Below are positions 14,676-22,173 of a DNA stretch of 25,095 nucleotides, one piece after another; position 1 is the first letter of the stretch, and each line of letters begins with the position of its first letter. The DNA lies in NCBI GenBank assembly GCA_024280195.1, contig JAJRQP010000171.1, positions 1 through 25,095 on the forward strand, written 5' to 3'. A program made the position numbers and the translations under genes. This DNA comes from Bacteroidota bacterium (GTDB lineage: Bacteria; Bacteroidota; Bacteroidia; Flavobacteriales_D; Crocinitomicaceae). The notes under the pieces are model-generated. The model worked only from the letters and a program-made list of their open reading frames with translations. It did no database searches and was not told where the DNA came from.

Positions 14676-15578
14676 ATGTCGTCTTGGAATCGCTATATTA
14701 AGGATTTTGTTTCATACTTGAAAATCGAAAAAGGATTGGCAGAGAATTCTGTCGCTGCTTATTTGAGAGATGTGGAGAAATTACGAGGCTTTTCTGAAGG
14801 CATAAACCGTTCTCCAAAAGAAATAGACTACTCTATTCTCAAGCAATTTATTCAAGAATTATTTGACCTAGGATTAAGTGCAAGAAGCCAAGCGAGAATT
14901 ATTAGTGGAATCAAACAATTCTACAAATACCTCATTCTAGAGAAAGAAATAGATGCCGATCCAAGTGAATTGTTAGAGATGCCTTCTATCGGAAGAAAAT
15001 TACCTGAAGTACTTTCTGTGGAAGAAATAGATGCTTTAATAGATGCAATTGATTTAAGTAAACCCGAAGGACATCGAAATAAAGCAATCATAGAAACATT
15101 ATACAGTTGTGGTTTACGCGTTTCTGAATTGGTCAATTTACAGTTCGAAAATTTATTCTTTGATGAAGGCTTTATTCGCGTTATAGGGAAAGGAAATAAG
15201 CAAAGACTCGTTCCTGTGAGTCCAACTGTAGAGAAAGAGATGGATCTTTATACAGAAAATGTTCGAGCGACTTTAAACATCAAAAAAGGACATGAAAGCT
15301 ATGTGTTTCTCAATCGTCGAGGTGCAAAACTGACACGTGTAATGATTTTTACCATCATCAAAAACCTTGCGCAAGAGACTGGTTTACAGAAGAATATAAG
15401 CCCACATACTTTTCGACATTCTTTTGCTACGCATTTATTAGAAGGAGGAGCAAACCTGAGAGCGATTCAAGAAATGTTGGGGCATGAATCGATTCTCACA
15501 ACAGAAATATACACACATTTGGATCAAGAATTTTTACGTGAAGCAATTATTTCATTTCATCCGAGAAACAGGCAATGA
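14676..15578 (+). CDS. xerD: Site-specific tyrosine recombinase XerD
   Basis: XerC/XerD recombinases resolve chromosome dimers at dif before cell division. The 300-residue protein has the N-terminal SAM-like core-binding domain (about 5-90) and a complete catalytic set: Arg148 (CGLRVSEL), Lys172 (GKGNKQRLVP), His244 and Arg247 (HTFRHSFATH), His270 (LGHESI) and nucleophile Tyr279 (IYTH). The length is normal. XerC and XerD are hard to separate by eye; XerD is favoured because this length and the ending resemble Bacteroidota XerD. It is divergent from aroQ with a 2-bp gap. The last base pair of the stop codon falls in a short direct repeat. Confidence 0.92.
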   Translation: MSSWNRYIKDFVSYLKIEKGLAENSVAAYLRDVEKLRGFSEGINRSPKEIDYSILKQFIQELFDLGLSARSQARIISGIKQFYKYLILEKEIDADPSELLEMPSIGRKLPEVLSVEEIDALIDAIDLSKPEGHRNKAIIETLYSCGLRVSELVNLQFENLFFDEGFIRVIGKGNKQRLVPVSPTVEKEMDLYTENVRATLNIKKGHESYVFLNRRGAKLTRVMIFTIIKNLAQETGLQKNISPHTFRHSFATHLLEGGANLRAIQEMLGHESILTTEIYTHLDQEFLREAIISFHPRNRQ

Positions 15579-15624
15579 TTCAAGGTTCTAAGGATTTAAG
15601 GATTCAATGTTCTAATGATTTAAT
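15577..15624. repeat. Two tandem 24-bp copies at the end of xerD, then low-complexity sequence
   Basis: GATTCAAGGTTCTAAGGATT (then TAAG) and GATTCAATGTTCTAATGATT (then TAAT) are adjacent and differ only by three G-to-T changes. The rest of the gap to rimO is low-complexity, including CATCACT-type repeats at about 15691-15729. No gene or clear terminator was seen. Confidence 0.65.
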
Positions 15625-15745
15625 GGGATTACCGGAGAAGGTTAATTCAAAGTACTGAGTGTTGATTGTGAAGAAAAAACCTCCATTATACACTCATCAC
15701 TTCTAACTCATCACTCCTCACTTATCACTCTAACAGGTATCAACT

Positions 15746-17059
15746 TCAATCAACCACCTTCCCATACAAATCATAATGGTCTGCTTTGGTGATTTCAATC
15801 ATTGCAAAATCTCCAAGTCTCAAGTGGAATTCATCTTTACGGACCAACACCTCATTATCAACGTCAGGAGAATCAAATTCTGTTCTTCCGATATAATAAT
15901 CTCCTTCAACCTTATCGAAAAGAACTTTGTAGGTCTTCCCTATTCTTTCTTGGTTCAGTTCATAACTAATGCCCGATTGCAATTCCATAATTCTATCTGC
16001 ACGCTCTTTCTTTACATCCTCTGGAACATCATCCTCAAAATTATAAGCATGTGTATTTTCTTCGTGAGAATAGGTAAAAATCCCTAAACGTTCGAAGCGA
16101 GAACGTTCTACAAAGTCATACATCTCTTGAAAATCTTCTTCCGTTTCTCCTGGGTAACCAGAAATAAGTGTTGTTCTCAATGCAATGTTAGGATTCTTCT
16201 CTCTTAACTCGTTGATTAATTCTTCTGTCTTTTCTCGTGTGATACCACGACGCATTGCTTTTAACATTTTCGTAGATCCGTGTTGCAATGGAATATCCAA
16301 ATAATTACAAACATTCTCACGCTTATTCATTACTTCAATAACATCCATCGGGAAGTTGTTTGGAAAAGCATAGTGTAATTTAATCCATTCAATTCCTTCA
16401 ACATCAGCCAATTGATCAATCAAATCTGCCAATGCTCTTTTCTTGTAAATATCTAAACCATAATAGGTTAAGTCTTGCGCGATCAACATCAATTCTTTGA
16501 CCCCTTTTGCAGCTAGAGATTTTGCATGCTTTACTAATTCTTCAATTGGCGTAGAAACGTGCTTCCCTCTCATTAAAGGAATGGCGCAAAAAGAACAAGG
16601 TCTATCGCAACCTTCTGCAATCTTAAAATATGCATAATGAGAAGGAGTTGTTAACAACCTCTCTCCAATTAATTCATGCTTATAATCCGCTTTTAATGTC
16701 TTAAATAAACGAGGCAATTCTCTTGTCCCAAAAAACGCATCAACCTCAGGAATCTCTTTTTCTAAATCATCTTTGTAACGTTGAGAAAGACAACCAGTAA
16801 CATAGACTTTATCAACCAGCCCTTCTTTTTTTGCTTCTGCATAGCTGATAATCATTTCGATTGATTCTTGCTTAGCATTGTCAATAAAACCGCAGGTATT
16901 AATAATTACAATTTCAGAATCTTCACTCTGTGATTCGTGCTCCACTTCAAAGTTATTCCCTTTTAGTTGAGCCATTAATACCTCTGAATCAAATAAGTTT
17001 TTAGAGCAACCTAAAGTCACCACGTTCACCTTATTCTTCTTTAGCGTTTTTGTTTTCAT
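15746..17059 (-). CDS. rimO: Ribosomal protein S12 methylthiotransferase
   Basis: RimO adds a methylthio group to an aspartate of ribosomal protein S12 using two [4Fe-4S] clusters and SAM. The 437-residue protein has the UPF0004 domain with cluster cysteines Cys18 (LGCSKN), Cys56 (NTCGF) and Cys90 (TGCLSQ). The radical SAM motif is C151-x3-C155-x2-C158 (EGCDRPCSFCAIP), and a C-terminal TRAM domain begins at about 375. The LGCSKN and AEGCDRPCSFC forms point to RimO and away from the tRNA enzyme MiaB. The frame opens at 17080, but a TAnnTTTG element lies between that ATG and the ATG at 17059, so the shorter start is chosen. It is a single gene, divergent from the lipoprotein-elbB pair. Confidence 0.94.
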   Translation of the reverse strand: MKTKTLKKNKVNVVTLGCSKNLFDSEVLMAQLKGNNFEVEHESQSEDSEIVIINTCGFIDNAKQESIEMIISYAEAKKEGLVDKVYVTGCLSQRYKDDLEKEIPEVDAFFGTRELPRLFKTLKADYKHELIGERLLTTPSHYAYFKIAEGCDRPCSFCAIPLMRGKHVSTPIEELVKHAKSLAAKGVKELMLIAQDLTYYGLDIYKKRALADLIDQLADVEGIEWIKLHYAFPNNFPMDVIEVMNKRENVCNYLDIPLQHGSTKMLKAMRRGITREKTEELINELREKNPNIALRTTLISGYPGETEEDFQEMYDFVERSRFERLGIFTYSHEENTHAYNFEDDVPEDVKKERADRIMELQSGISYELNQERIGKTYKVLFDKVEGDYYIGRTEFDSPDVDNEVLVRKDEFHLRLGDFAMIEITKADHYDLYGKVVD

Positions 17060-17063
17060 GGTG

Positions 17064-17071
17064 CAAAGATA
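17064..17071 (-). promoter_or_regulatory. Candidate -7 promoter element for rimO, giving a leaderless mRNA
   Basis: The minus strand reads TATCTTTG, then CACC, then ATG. The exact TAnnTTTG match ends four bases before the start codon, so transcription would begin at or beside the ATG. Confidence 0.5.
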
Positions 17072-17124
17072 AGGATTCAATAATGTTATTCATATTTTAT
17101 TATCTAATGTTCTTAAAATGGTAT

Positions 17125-17132
17125 TATATTTG
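17125..17132 (+). promoter_or_regulatory. Candidate -7 promoter element for the lipoprotein-elbB operon
   Basis: TATATTTG (TAnnTTTG) ends 24 bases before the ATG at 17157. No clear -33 TTG was seen. Confidence 0.5.
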
Positions 17133-17156
17133 AACATCTAAAGCAAAATAACAATT

Positions 17157-17657
17157 ATGAAATTATTCTTATTCCTCCCAATATTGGCTTTTTTATTTTC
17201 TTGTGGAAATGTAAAAAAAGCAAATAAAGACACTGTAAAAGTTGATGCCTCAACAATCGTCATTGATGAAGAAGCTCAAGTTAAAACCCCACCAGAGGGC
17301 AAACCACAAAGAAATGCTATGGTAAAATCAACAATTGGAAGTTTTAAAGAGTCAGATGCTTTTTCTATTCAAGACGCACAAATAAAAGGAAATACATTAC
17401 TATTAACCATCACTTATGGAGGAGGTTGTGCTGAGCATAAATTTGAATTTATTGGAAGTCCAATGATCATGAAATCAATGCCACCCATACGTTCTGTACA
17501 ATTAATTCACGATTCAGCAAACGACAACTGTAAAGCTATCGTAACTCGAATAGTTGAGATCGATTTAAAAAATATCGCCTACACTCCAAAGCCAGGTTCT
17601 GAACTTATGCTAATGCTTAAAGGGTGGGACAAAAAAATTAAATACACTTACGAATAA
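17157..17657 (+). CDS. Predicted lipoprotein of unknown function
   Basis: The 166-residue protein has a lipoprotein signal peptide with lipobox LFSC (Cys16). A lysine-rich, flexible linker (about 18-60) is followed by a compact beta-rich domain (65-166). That domain contains LLLTITYGGGCAEHKFEF, and later a DNCKAIV stretch whose Cys could pair with the Cys of GGGCAEH. The GGGCAxH pattern recurs in small Bacteroidota envelope proteins, but no function is known to me. The stop codon overlaps the elbB start (TAATG), so translation of the two is probably coupled. Confidence 0.82.
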   Translation: MKLFLFLPILAFLFSCGNVKKANKDTVKVDASTIVIDEEAQVKTPPEGKPQRNAMVKSTIGSFKESDAFSIQDAQIKGNTLLLTITYGGGCAEHKFEFIGSPMIMKSMPPIRSVQLIHDSANDNCKAIVTRIVEIDLKNIAYTPKPGSELMLMLKGWDKKIKYTYE

Positions 17658-18337
17658 TGAAAATTGGCGTTTTACTTTCTGGTTGCGGTGTTTACGATGG
17701 CGCTGAAATCCAAGAAGCAGTTCTTACATTACTAGCTATTGAAGAAATTGATGCAGAAGCAGTTTGCATCTCTGTAAACAAGAACCAACACCATGTTATC
17801 AATCATTTGACTGGAGAAGAAATGCCTGAGCAACGAAACATGCTCACTGAAAGCGCACGAATTGCTAGAGGTTCTGTTAAAGATATTTCAAAAGTTGCCC
17901 CGGCAGATATTGACGCATTAATCATTCCTGGAGGATTTGGTTCTGCAAAGAATTTCACAACTTGGGCATTCAATGGTCCTGATGGAGAAATTCTTCCAGA
18001 AGTTAAATTATTTTTAGTCAATTTAGCGAACATTGGAAAGCCAATCGCCGCTCTATGCGTTAGCCCTGTTGTACTTGCTAAAGCTTTGCAAGGATCTAGC
18101 ATTCATTCTGAAATGACTATTGGGACAGACAAAGAAAAATCTCTTTACGACATTCAAGAATTCTCCGATGGCTTAGCTCAATGTGGCACAGAAACGACCA
18201 TGAAATCCGTTAGAGAAATTAACATTGACAAAGTAAATAAAATTGTCACTGCGCCATGTTATATGATGGATGCATCCATTCTTGATGTAAGAAAAAACAT
18301 CCGCTCTGCCGTTGAAGCATTGCGTGATTTAGTTTAA
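17657..18337 (+). CDS. elbB: ElbB-like glyoxalase / DJ-1-PfpI superfamily protein
   Basis: The 226-residue cytoplasmic protein starts MKIGVLLSGCGVYDGAEIQE, the ElbB signature. It has a nucleophile-elbow cysteine at Cys134 (AALCVSPVV) and the preceding IIPGGFGSAKN loop (89-99) of class I glutamine-amidotransferase-like folds. E. coli ElbB has glyoxalase activity, and the older link to isoprenoid synthesis is indirect. The length is normal. It overlaps the upstream lipoprotein gene by one base (TAATG). No partner explains a role in the envelope. Confidence 0.92.
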   Translation: MKIGVLLSGCGVYDGAEIQEAVLTLLAIEEIDAEAVCISVNKNQHHVINHLTGEEMPEQRNMLTESARIARGSVKDISKVAPADIDALIIPGGFGSAKNFTTWAFNGPDGEILPEVKLFLVNLANIGKPIAALCVSPVVLAKALQGSSIHSEMTIGTDKEKSLYDIQEFSDGLAQCGTETTMKSVREINIDKVNKIVTAPCYMMDASILDVRKNIRSAVEALRDLV

Positions 18338-18441
18338 AAAATAATCTAAATCATAAAATCACAATTAACATATTAACAACTTTTTTAGCAAATTGTTAGA
18401 AACTCCCTTCATTTTTCTACAATATCTGTCTATTTATACGT

Positions 18442-18449
18442 TAAATTTG
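18442..18449 (+). promoter_or_regulatory. Candidate -7 promoter element for pckA
   Basis: TAAATTTG (TAnnTTTG) ends 35 bases before the pckA ATG, in the 147-bp gap after elbB. Confidence 0.5.
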
Positions 18450-18484
18450 TAGTGTTAATAAAGCGAAAGCTGTAAACTAATTTT

Positions 18485-20095
18485 ATGGACGTATTTGGTA
18501 AGAAAGCAAAAAATGCCAATTTAAACGAATCAATTGGATTAACTAACCTAGGAAACCAATTTTGGAACCTCTCTCCTTCTGAACTTATAGAAGACACAAT
18601 CATTAACGGACAAGGAGTCTTAACGGACACTGGTGCAATCGCTATCGAAACAGGTGAATTCACAGGACGATCGCCTAAAGATCGATTTATTGTCTGTGAT
18701 GAAAAAACAGAAGATGCTGTTTGGTGGGGTGATATTAATATTAAGTTTTCTCCAGAGAAATTTGATGCACTTTACAATAGAATGAAGGCTTATTTAGCTG
18801 GAAAAGATGTTTATGTGAAAGATGCGCAAGCTTGTGCTGATCCTGCACACAAATTAAATCTACGTGTAGTAACAGAATTTCCTTGGTCGAATCATTTTGC
18901 ACACAACATGTTTTTACGTCCAACAGATGAAGAAATAATGGACTTCGATCCAGAATGGACGGTAGTTTGTGCTCCTGGTTTTATGGCTGATCCAGCAATA
19001 GACGGAACTCGTCAACATAATTTTGCCATTTTAAATTTCACACGTAAAATGGCCATCATCGGTGGTACAGGATACACAGGAGAAATTAAGAAAGGGATTT
19101 TCTCGGTATTGAACTTCATTCTTCCACATGAGAAGAATGTATTGTCAATGCACTGCTCTGCAAACATTGGAAAAGATGGTGATACTGCTGTATTCTTTGG
19201 TCTTTCTGGAACTGGAAAAACGACCTTATCGTCAGATCCTGACAGAAGATTAATCGGTGATGATGAACACGGCTGGTCAGACAATACCGTTTTCAACTTT
19301 GAAGGAGGTTGCTACGCAAAAACCATTGATTTATCTCAAGAAAAAGAACCTCAAATCTACGATGCAATTAAGTACGGAGCAATTCTAGAAAATATTGGCT
19401 TTATTGAAGGTACTTCTAAACCTGATTATGAGAATGTTGAGATTACGCAAAACACACGTGTATCTTATCCTATTCATCACATTGACAATATCGTTGAGCC
19501 ATCAATAGGTGGAGCCCCGAAAAATATATTCTTTTTAACAGCAGATGCTTTTGGTGTATTGCCTCCAATTTCTAAGTTAACAAAAGAACAAGCAATGTAC
19601 CACTTCATGTCTGGTTATACCGCAAAGGTGGCTGGAACCGAAATGGGAGTTACTGAACCTCAAACAACATTCTCAGCTTGTTTTGGAGCTGCATTTTTAC
19701 CATTGCATCCTGCAAAGTATGCAGAGTTACTAGGAGAAAAGTTAGATGGAACAGACATCAATGTTTGGTTAATAAATACAGGTTGGTCTGGCGGTTCTTA
19801 TGGCGTTGGAAGCAGAATGAAACTATCTTACACAAGAGCAATGATTACTGCAGCTATGAATGGAGAATTAGAAAATGTAGAATTTAAAACACAAGCTATT
19901 TTTGAATTAGCAATGCCAACTTCAGTTCCTGGAGTGCCTTCTGAGATATTAAACCCAAGAGATACATGGGCTGATAAATCGGCATTCGATGATACTGCTA
20001 ATAATCTAGCAGGACAGTTTATTAAGAATTTTGAAATATTTGCTAAAGAATCAAGTGAAGCAATCTTATCTGCTGCACCAAAGGTGATGGTTTAA
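18485..20095 (+). CDS. pckA: Phosphoenolpyruvate carboxykinase (ATP)
   Basis: PckA converts oxaloacetate and ATP to PEP, CO2 and ADP, the entry to gluconeogenesis. The 536-residue protein has the ATP-type signatures: TGEFTGRSPKDRF near residues 57-69 (Arg substrate contact), the kinase-1a P-loop GLSGTGKTTLS at 239-249, the following GDDEHGW with its metal-binding Asp, and a late NTGWSGGSYGVGSRM stretch with R-binding residues. The length fits the 530-540 residues typical of the family. It has its own promoter-like element and a strong terminator, so it is monocistronic. Confidence 0.96.
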   Translation: MDVFGKKAKNANLNESIGLTNLGNQFWNLSPSELIEDTIINGQGVLTDTGAIAIETGEFTGRSPKDRFIVCDEKTEDAVWWGDINIKFSPEKFDALYNRMKAYLAGKDVYVKDAQACADPAHKLNLRVVTEFPWSNHFAHNMFLRPTDEEIMDFDPEWTVVCAPGFMADPAIDGTRQHNFAILNFTRKMAIIGGTGYTGEIKKGIFSVLNFILPHEKNVLSMHCSANIGKDGDTAVFFGLSGTGKTTLSSDPDRRLIGDDEHGWSDNTVFNFEGGCYAKTIDLSQEKEPQIYDAIKYGAILENIGFIEGTSKPDYENVEITQNTRVSYPIHHIDNIVEPSIGGAPKNIFFLTADAFGVLPPISKLTKEQAMYHFMSGYTAKVAGTEMGVTEPQTTFSACFGAAFLPLHPAKYAELLGEKLDGTDINVWLINTGWSGGSYGVGSRMKLSYTRAMITAAMNGELENVEFKTQAIFELAMPTSVPGVPSEILNPRDTWADKSAFDDTANNLAGQFIKNFEIFAKESSEAILSAAPKVMV

Positions 20096-20109
20096 GAATA
20101 ATTCAGTAT

Positions 20110-20153
20110 AAAAAAAAATACGTCAGGTTTCAGCTTGCACGTATTTTTTTTTT
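20110..20153 (+). terminator. Rho-independent terminator of pckA
   Basis: A run of A plus TACGT (20110-20123) pairs with ACGTA plus a run of ten T (20139-20153), around a 15-base loop. It lies 14 bp after the stop. Confidence 0.9.
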
Positions 20154-20277
20154 ATTACGATTAACTAAAATTTATGCCTAGCCCCCAACAATTAGTCTTG
20201 ATCCAGAAAAAGCGATAGCTTTTGAGAAGCAAACGTTAGTGCTGCTTCAATCCCTCTATCATACAAAATCTAATGAT

Positions 20278-20313
20278 AAAAAAAAGAGCCTCACAGACTG
20301 CGAAACTCTTTTT
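20278..20313 (-). terminator. Second (duplicated) terminator downstream of tRNA-Ser
   Basis: On the minus strand AAAAAGAGTTTCGC pairs with GTGAGGCTCTTTTT around AGTCT, over 14 bp with G-U pairs, followed by a T-run. It differs from copy 2 by changes that keep pairing. Confidence 0.75.
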
Positions 20314-20409
20314 AAACTGGCGGAGAATGAGAAGAAAAAGCGATAGCTTTTGAGAAGCAAACGTTAGTACTGCTTCAATCCCTCCTTGCATACATAAAAC
20401 TAACAAAAC

Positions 20410-20444
20410 AAAAAAAGAGCTTCACGGACTGCGAAACTCTTTTT
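20410..20444 (-). terminator. Terminator of tRNA-Ser
   Basis: On the minus strand AAAAAGAGTTTCGC pairs with GTGAAGCTCTTTTT around AGTCC, over 14 bp, followed by a run of seven T. It begins 4 bp after the CCA end. Confidence 0.88.
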
Positions 20445-20448
20445 AAAC

Positions 20449-20536
20449 TGGCGGAGAATGAGGGATTCGAACCCCCGGTACCTTGCGGTACGCTGGTTTT
20501 CAAGACCAGTGCATTCGACCACTCTGCCAATTCTCC
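20449..20536 (-). tRNA. tRNA-Ser (anticodon UGA)
   Basis: The minus strand gives a complete 88-base tRNA including encoded GCCA. The acceptor stem is GGAGAAT/ATTCTCC. The anticodon arm is CTGGT, loop CTTGAAA, ACCAG, which puts TGA at positions 34-36 and so reads UCA and related serine codons. The long variable arm GTACC-GCAA-GGTAC is the class II mark of serine tRNAs. The T arm carries GGTTCGAATCC. The gene has its own promoter and terminator. A 14-base copy of its 3' end lies 131 bp further on. Confidence 0.97.
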
Positions 20537-20540
20537 GCGC

Positions 20541-20570
20541 CAAAAGTACTGATACTTTATTTAACAACAA
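20541..20570 (-). promoter_or_regulatory. Promoter of tRNA-Ser
   Basis: The minus strand has TTG (20570-20568), a 19-bp spacer, then TACTTTTG (20548-20541), an exact TAnnTTTG. This is the best-formed -33/-7 pair in the window. The -7 element ends four bases before the mature tRNA 5' end. Confidence 0.7.
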
Positions 20571-20702
20571 TAATTTTTATGCTCTTTTTTAATTTATTTT
20601 TCAAAAAACATCCCTGAGTTCTAATACATAACAGTTTAAACACACTGAATAACCTTAAAATCAATGGAGTATGATTCACCTTAATAAACGGTTCACTTTT
20701 TG

Positions 20703-20710
20703 TACTTTTG
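20703..20710 (+). promoter_or_regulatory. Candidate -7 promoter element for the GWxTD protein gene
   Basis: TACTTTTG (TAnnTTTG) ends 20 bases before the ATG at 20731 and argues against the upstream in-frame start at 20671. Confidence 0.5.
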
Positions 20711-20730
20711 CTAGAAATCAATTGGACTCA

Positions 20731-22143
20731 ATGAGATACATTTTAATACTTATCATTTCTTTTCTAATTCCATTACTTGCGACATCGCAAAACAAAGAAC
20801 TGAGAGCTTACCTAGATAGTAAACAGTTTTATGCTCCGTCTGATGGAAACTATGTTGAATTTTACCTTCAGTTTGTAGCAACATCGATTAATTATACGGG
20901 AGAAAATGATGGTTTAATTGGAGAATTAGCCATTCAGATGGCTATTACACAAAATGACAAAAAAATCATTTCAGATGCTTATCGTTTGAAAACACCTTTT
21001 ATGAAGGACAGTATTTTAGACGATTTTTACGATGTCAAACGTTTTGCCCTTCAACCTGGAGAATACACTTTCTCTATACAGTTGCAAGACTTAAATAGCG
21101 ACCACAAACCTTTGGTTACTTCTCAACAAATAATTATAGATGACCTTTCGAAAGGAATTACCATTTCTGACATTCAAGTTGCTGAAGTAGCAAGCCCTGG
21201 TGATGGAACATCTCCCTTTTTTAAATCTGGCTATGACATTATCCCAAGACTTGCGACCTTCTACCCTGAAGAATTGACAAGTATTCCTGTTTACTTTGAG
21301 ATTTATAATTCTAATTTTCTGGAAGATTCTGTATTTGCCATCAAACAAACAATCGTTAACGCTCTAACTAATGAAGAATTGGAAAAATTCACACATTATT
21401 CAAAATTAAATGCTGCAGAAGTTGTCCCATATCTGAAACAGGTTGATATTACAGATTTAGTTACAGGTAAGTACATTTTAAAATTCACCCTAATCAATAA
21501 AAAGATGACGGAACTATCTAGTCAATCTTATGATTTTGATAGAAGTAACGATGTTGCTTACGATTATTTCTCTGATGAAATTGTGCTAGACCCAGAATTT
21601 CAAGCATCGATTACTGATGATAGTATTGGTTATTATTTAGAAAGTTTAATTCCTATTTCTGAAGCAAATGAAATCCGTAACATCTTAAAAATTGCAAAAA
21701 ATAGAGATGCTGACAATGCTCGAAAATACATTCAACGGTATTGGTTAAAAACAGCACCTAAGAATACTTATGAGCATTGGATGAAATACAAAACCCAAGT
21801 ACAAAGTGTTCAAAAGTACTTTGGAGGAACAATTCAAAAAGGACATGAAACAGATCGAGGTCGTGTTTATTTAAAATACGGTGCCCCAACTCGCATCAAT
21901 AGAAATGACAATTCTGCAGCAGAGTATCCTTATGAAATCTGGGAGTACAACAGAATAGGTGCCTATAATGACAAGAAATTTATTTTCTACAATCCAAATG
22001 TTGCAACCAACTCATACATTCTAATACATTCTGATTTAATAGGAGAAGTGAAAGACCCTAATTGGCCGCAAAAACTCTCTCGTTCGAAGTCTAATTCTGG
22101 AAATCAATTTGGGAACAATAGTCGTGACATGTTTAGAGAGTAA
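20731..22143 (+). CDS. Exported GWxTD-domain protein
   Basis: The 470-residue protein has a signal peptide (about 1-20, ending LLATSQ). A long beta-rich region with NKELRAYLDSKQFYAPSDGNY at its start follows. The C-terminal GWxTD domain (about 350-445) ends in the family block GRVYLKYGAPTRI, then EYPYEIWEYNRIG. Here the name-giving motif is degenerate, with YEHWMKYKTQV in its position. GWxTD proteins occur in Bacteroidota and relatives as exported proteins of unknown function. The open frame starts at 20671, but ATG at 20731 gives a proper signal peptide and follows the promoter. The glycosyltransferase gene follows after 30 bp but appears to have its own promoter. Confidence 0.85.
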   Translation: MRYILILIISFLIPLLATSQNKELRAYLDSKQFYAPSDGNYVEFYLQFVATSINYTGENDGLIGELAIQMAITQNDKKIISDAYRLKTPFMKDSILDDFYDVKRFALQPGEYTFSIQLQDLNSDHKPLVTSQQIIIDDLSKGITISDIQVAEVASPGDGTSPFFKSGYDIIPRLATFYPEELTSIPVYFEIYNSNFLEDSVFAIKQTIVNALTNEELEKFTHYSKLNAAEVVPYLKQVDITDLVTGKYILKFTLINKKMTELSSQSYDFDRSNDVAYDYFSDEIVLDPEFQASITDDSIGYYLESLIPISEANEIRNILKIAKNRDADNARKYIQRYWLKTAPKNTYEHWMKYKTQVQSVQKYFGGTIQKGHETDRGRVYLKYGAPTRINRNDNSAAEYPYEIWEYNRIGAYNDKKFIFYNPNVATNSYILIHSDLIGEVKDPNWPQKLSRSKSNSGNQFGNNSRDMFRE

Positions 22144-22159
22144 TCTCAAAAAAAACAAT

Positions 22160-22167
22160 TAGATTTG
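22160..22167 (+). promoter_or_regulatory. Candidate -7 promoter element for the glycosyltransferase gene
   Basis: TAGATTTG (TAnnTTTG) ends six bases before the GTG at 22174. It overlaps a TTG at 22165 that could otherwise be taken as the start, so GTG is favoured and the mRNA would be nearly leaderless. Confidence 0.4.
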
Positions 22168-22173
22168 TTCTTC

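Larger units (their letters stand above)
20205..20462. repeat. Tandem duplication (128-131 bp) containing the tRNA-Ser 3' end and terminator
   Basis: Copy 1 (20205-20331) and copy 2 (20333-20462) share AGAAAAAGCGATAGCTTTTG, GAGAAGCAAACGTTAGT, TGCTTCAATCCCTC, then a terminator and TTTTTAAACTGGCGGAGAATGAG (given in parts: TTTTTAAACTGG, CGGAGAATGAG). The offset is 128 bp at the left end and 131 bp at the right. Copy 1 therefore carries a 14-base stub of the tRNA gene (20318-20331, the acceptor end with CCA). In the plus sense each unit also has AAAAGC/GCTTTT and GAAGCA/TGCTTC mini-hairpins. Confidence 0.85.

Noticed and set aside
17060..17080. Longer rimO start at 17080
   Set aside because: The candidate promoter lies between the two ATGs, and the extra residues (MNPYLCT) are not part of the family's N-terminus.
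19012..19296. 94-residue minus-strand frame inside pckA
   Set aside because: It lies opposite the P-loop region of a clear PEP carboxykinase.
20671..20730. Longer start for the GWxTD protein
   Set aside because: It would place residues before the signal peptide and include the promoter element at 20703-20710.
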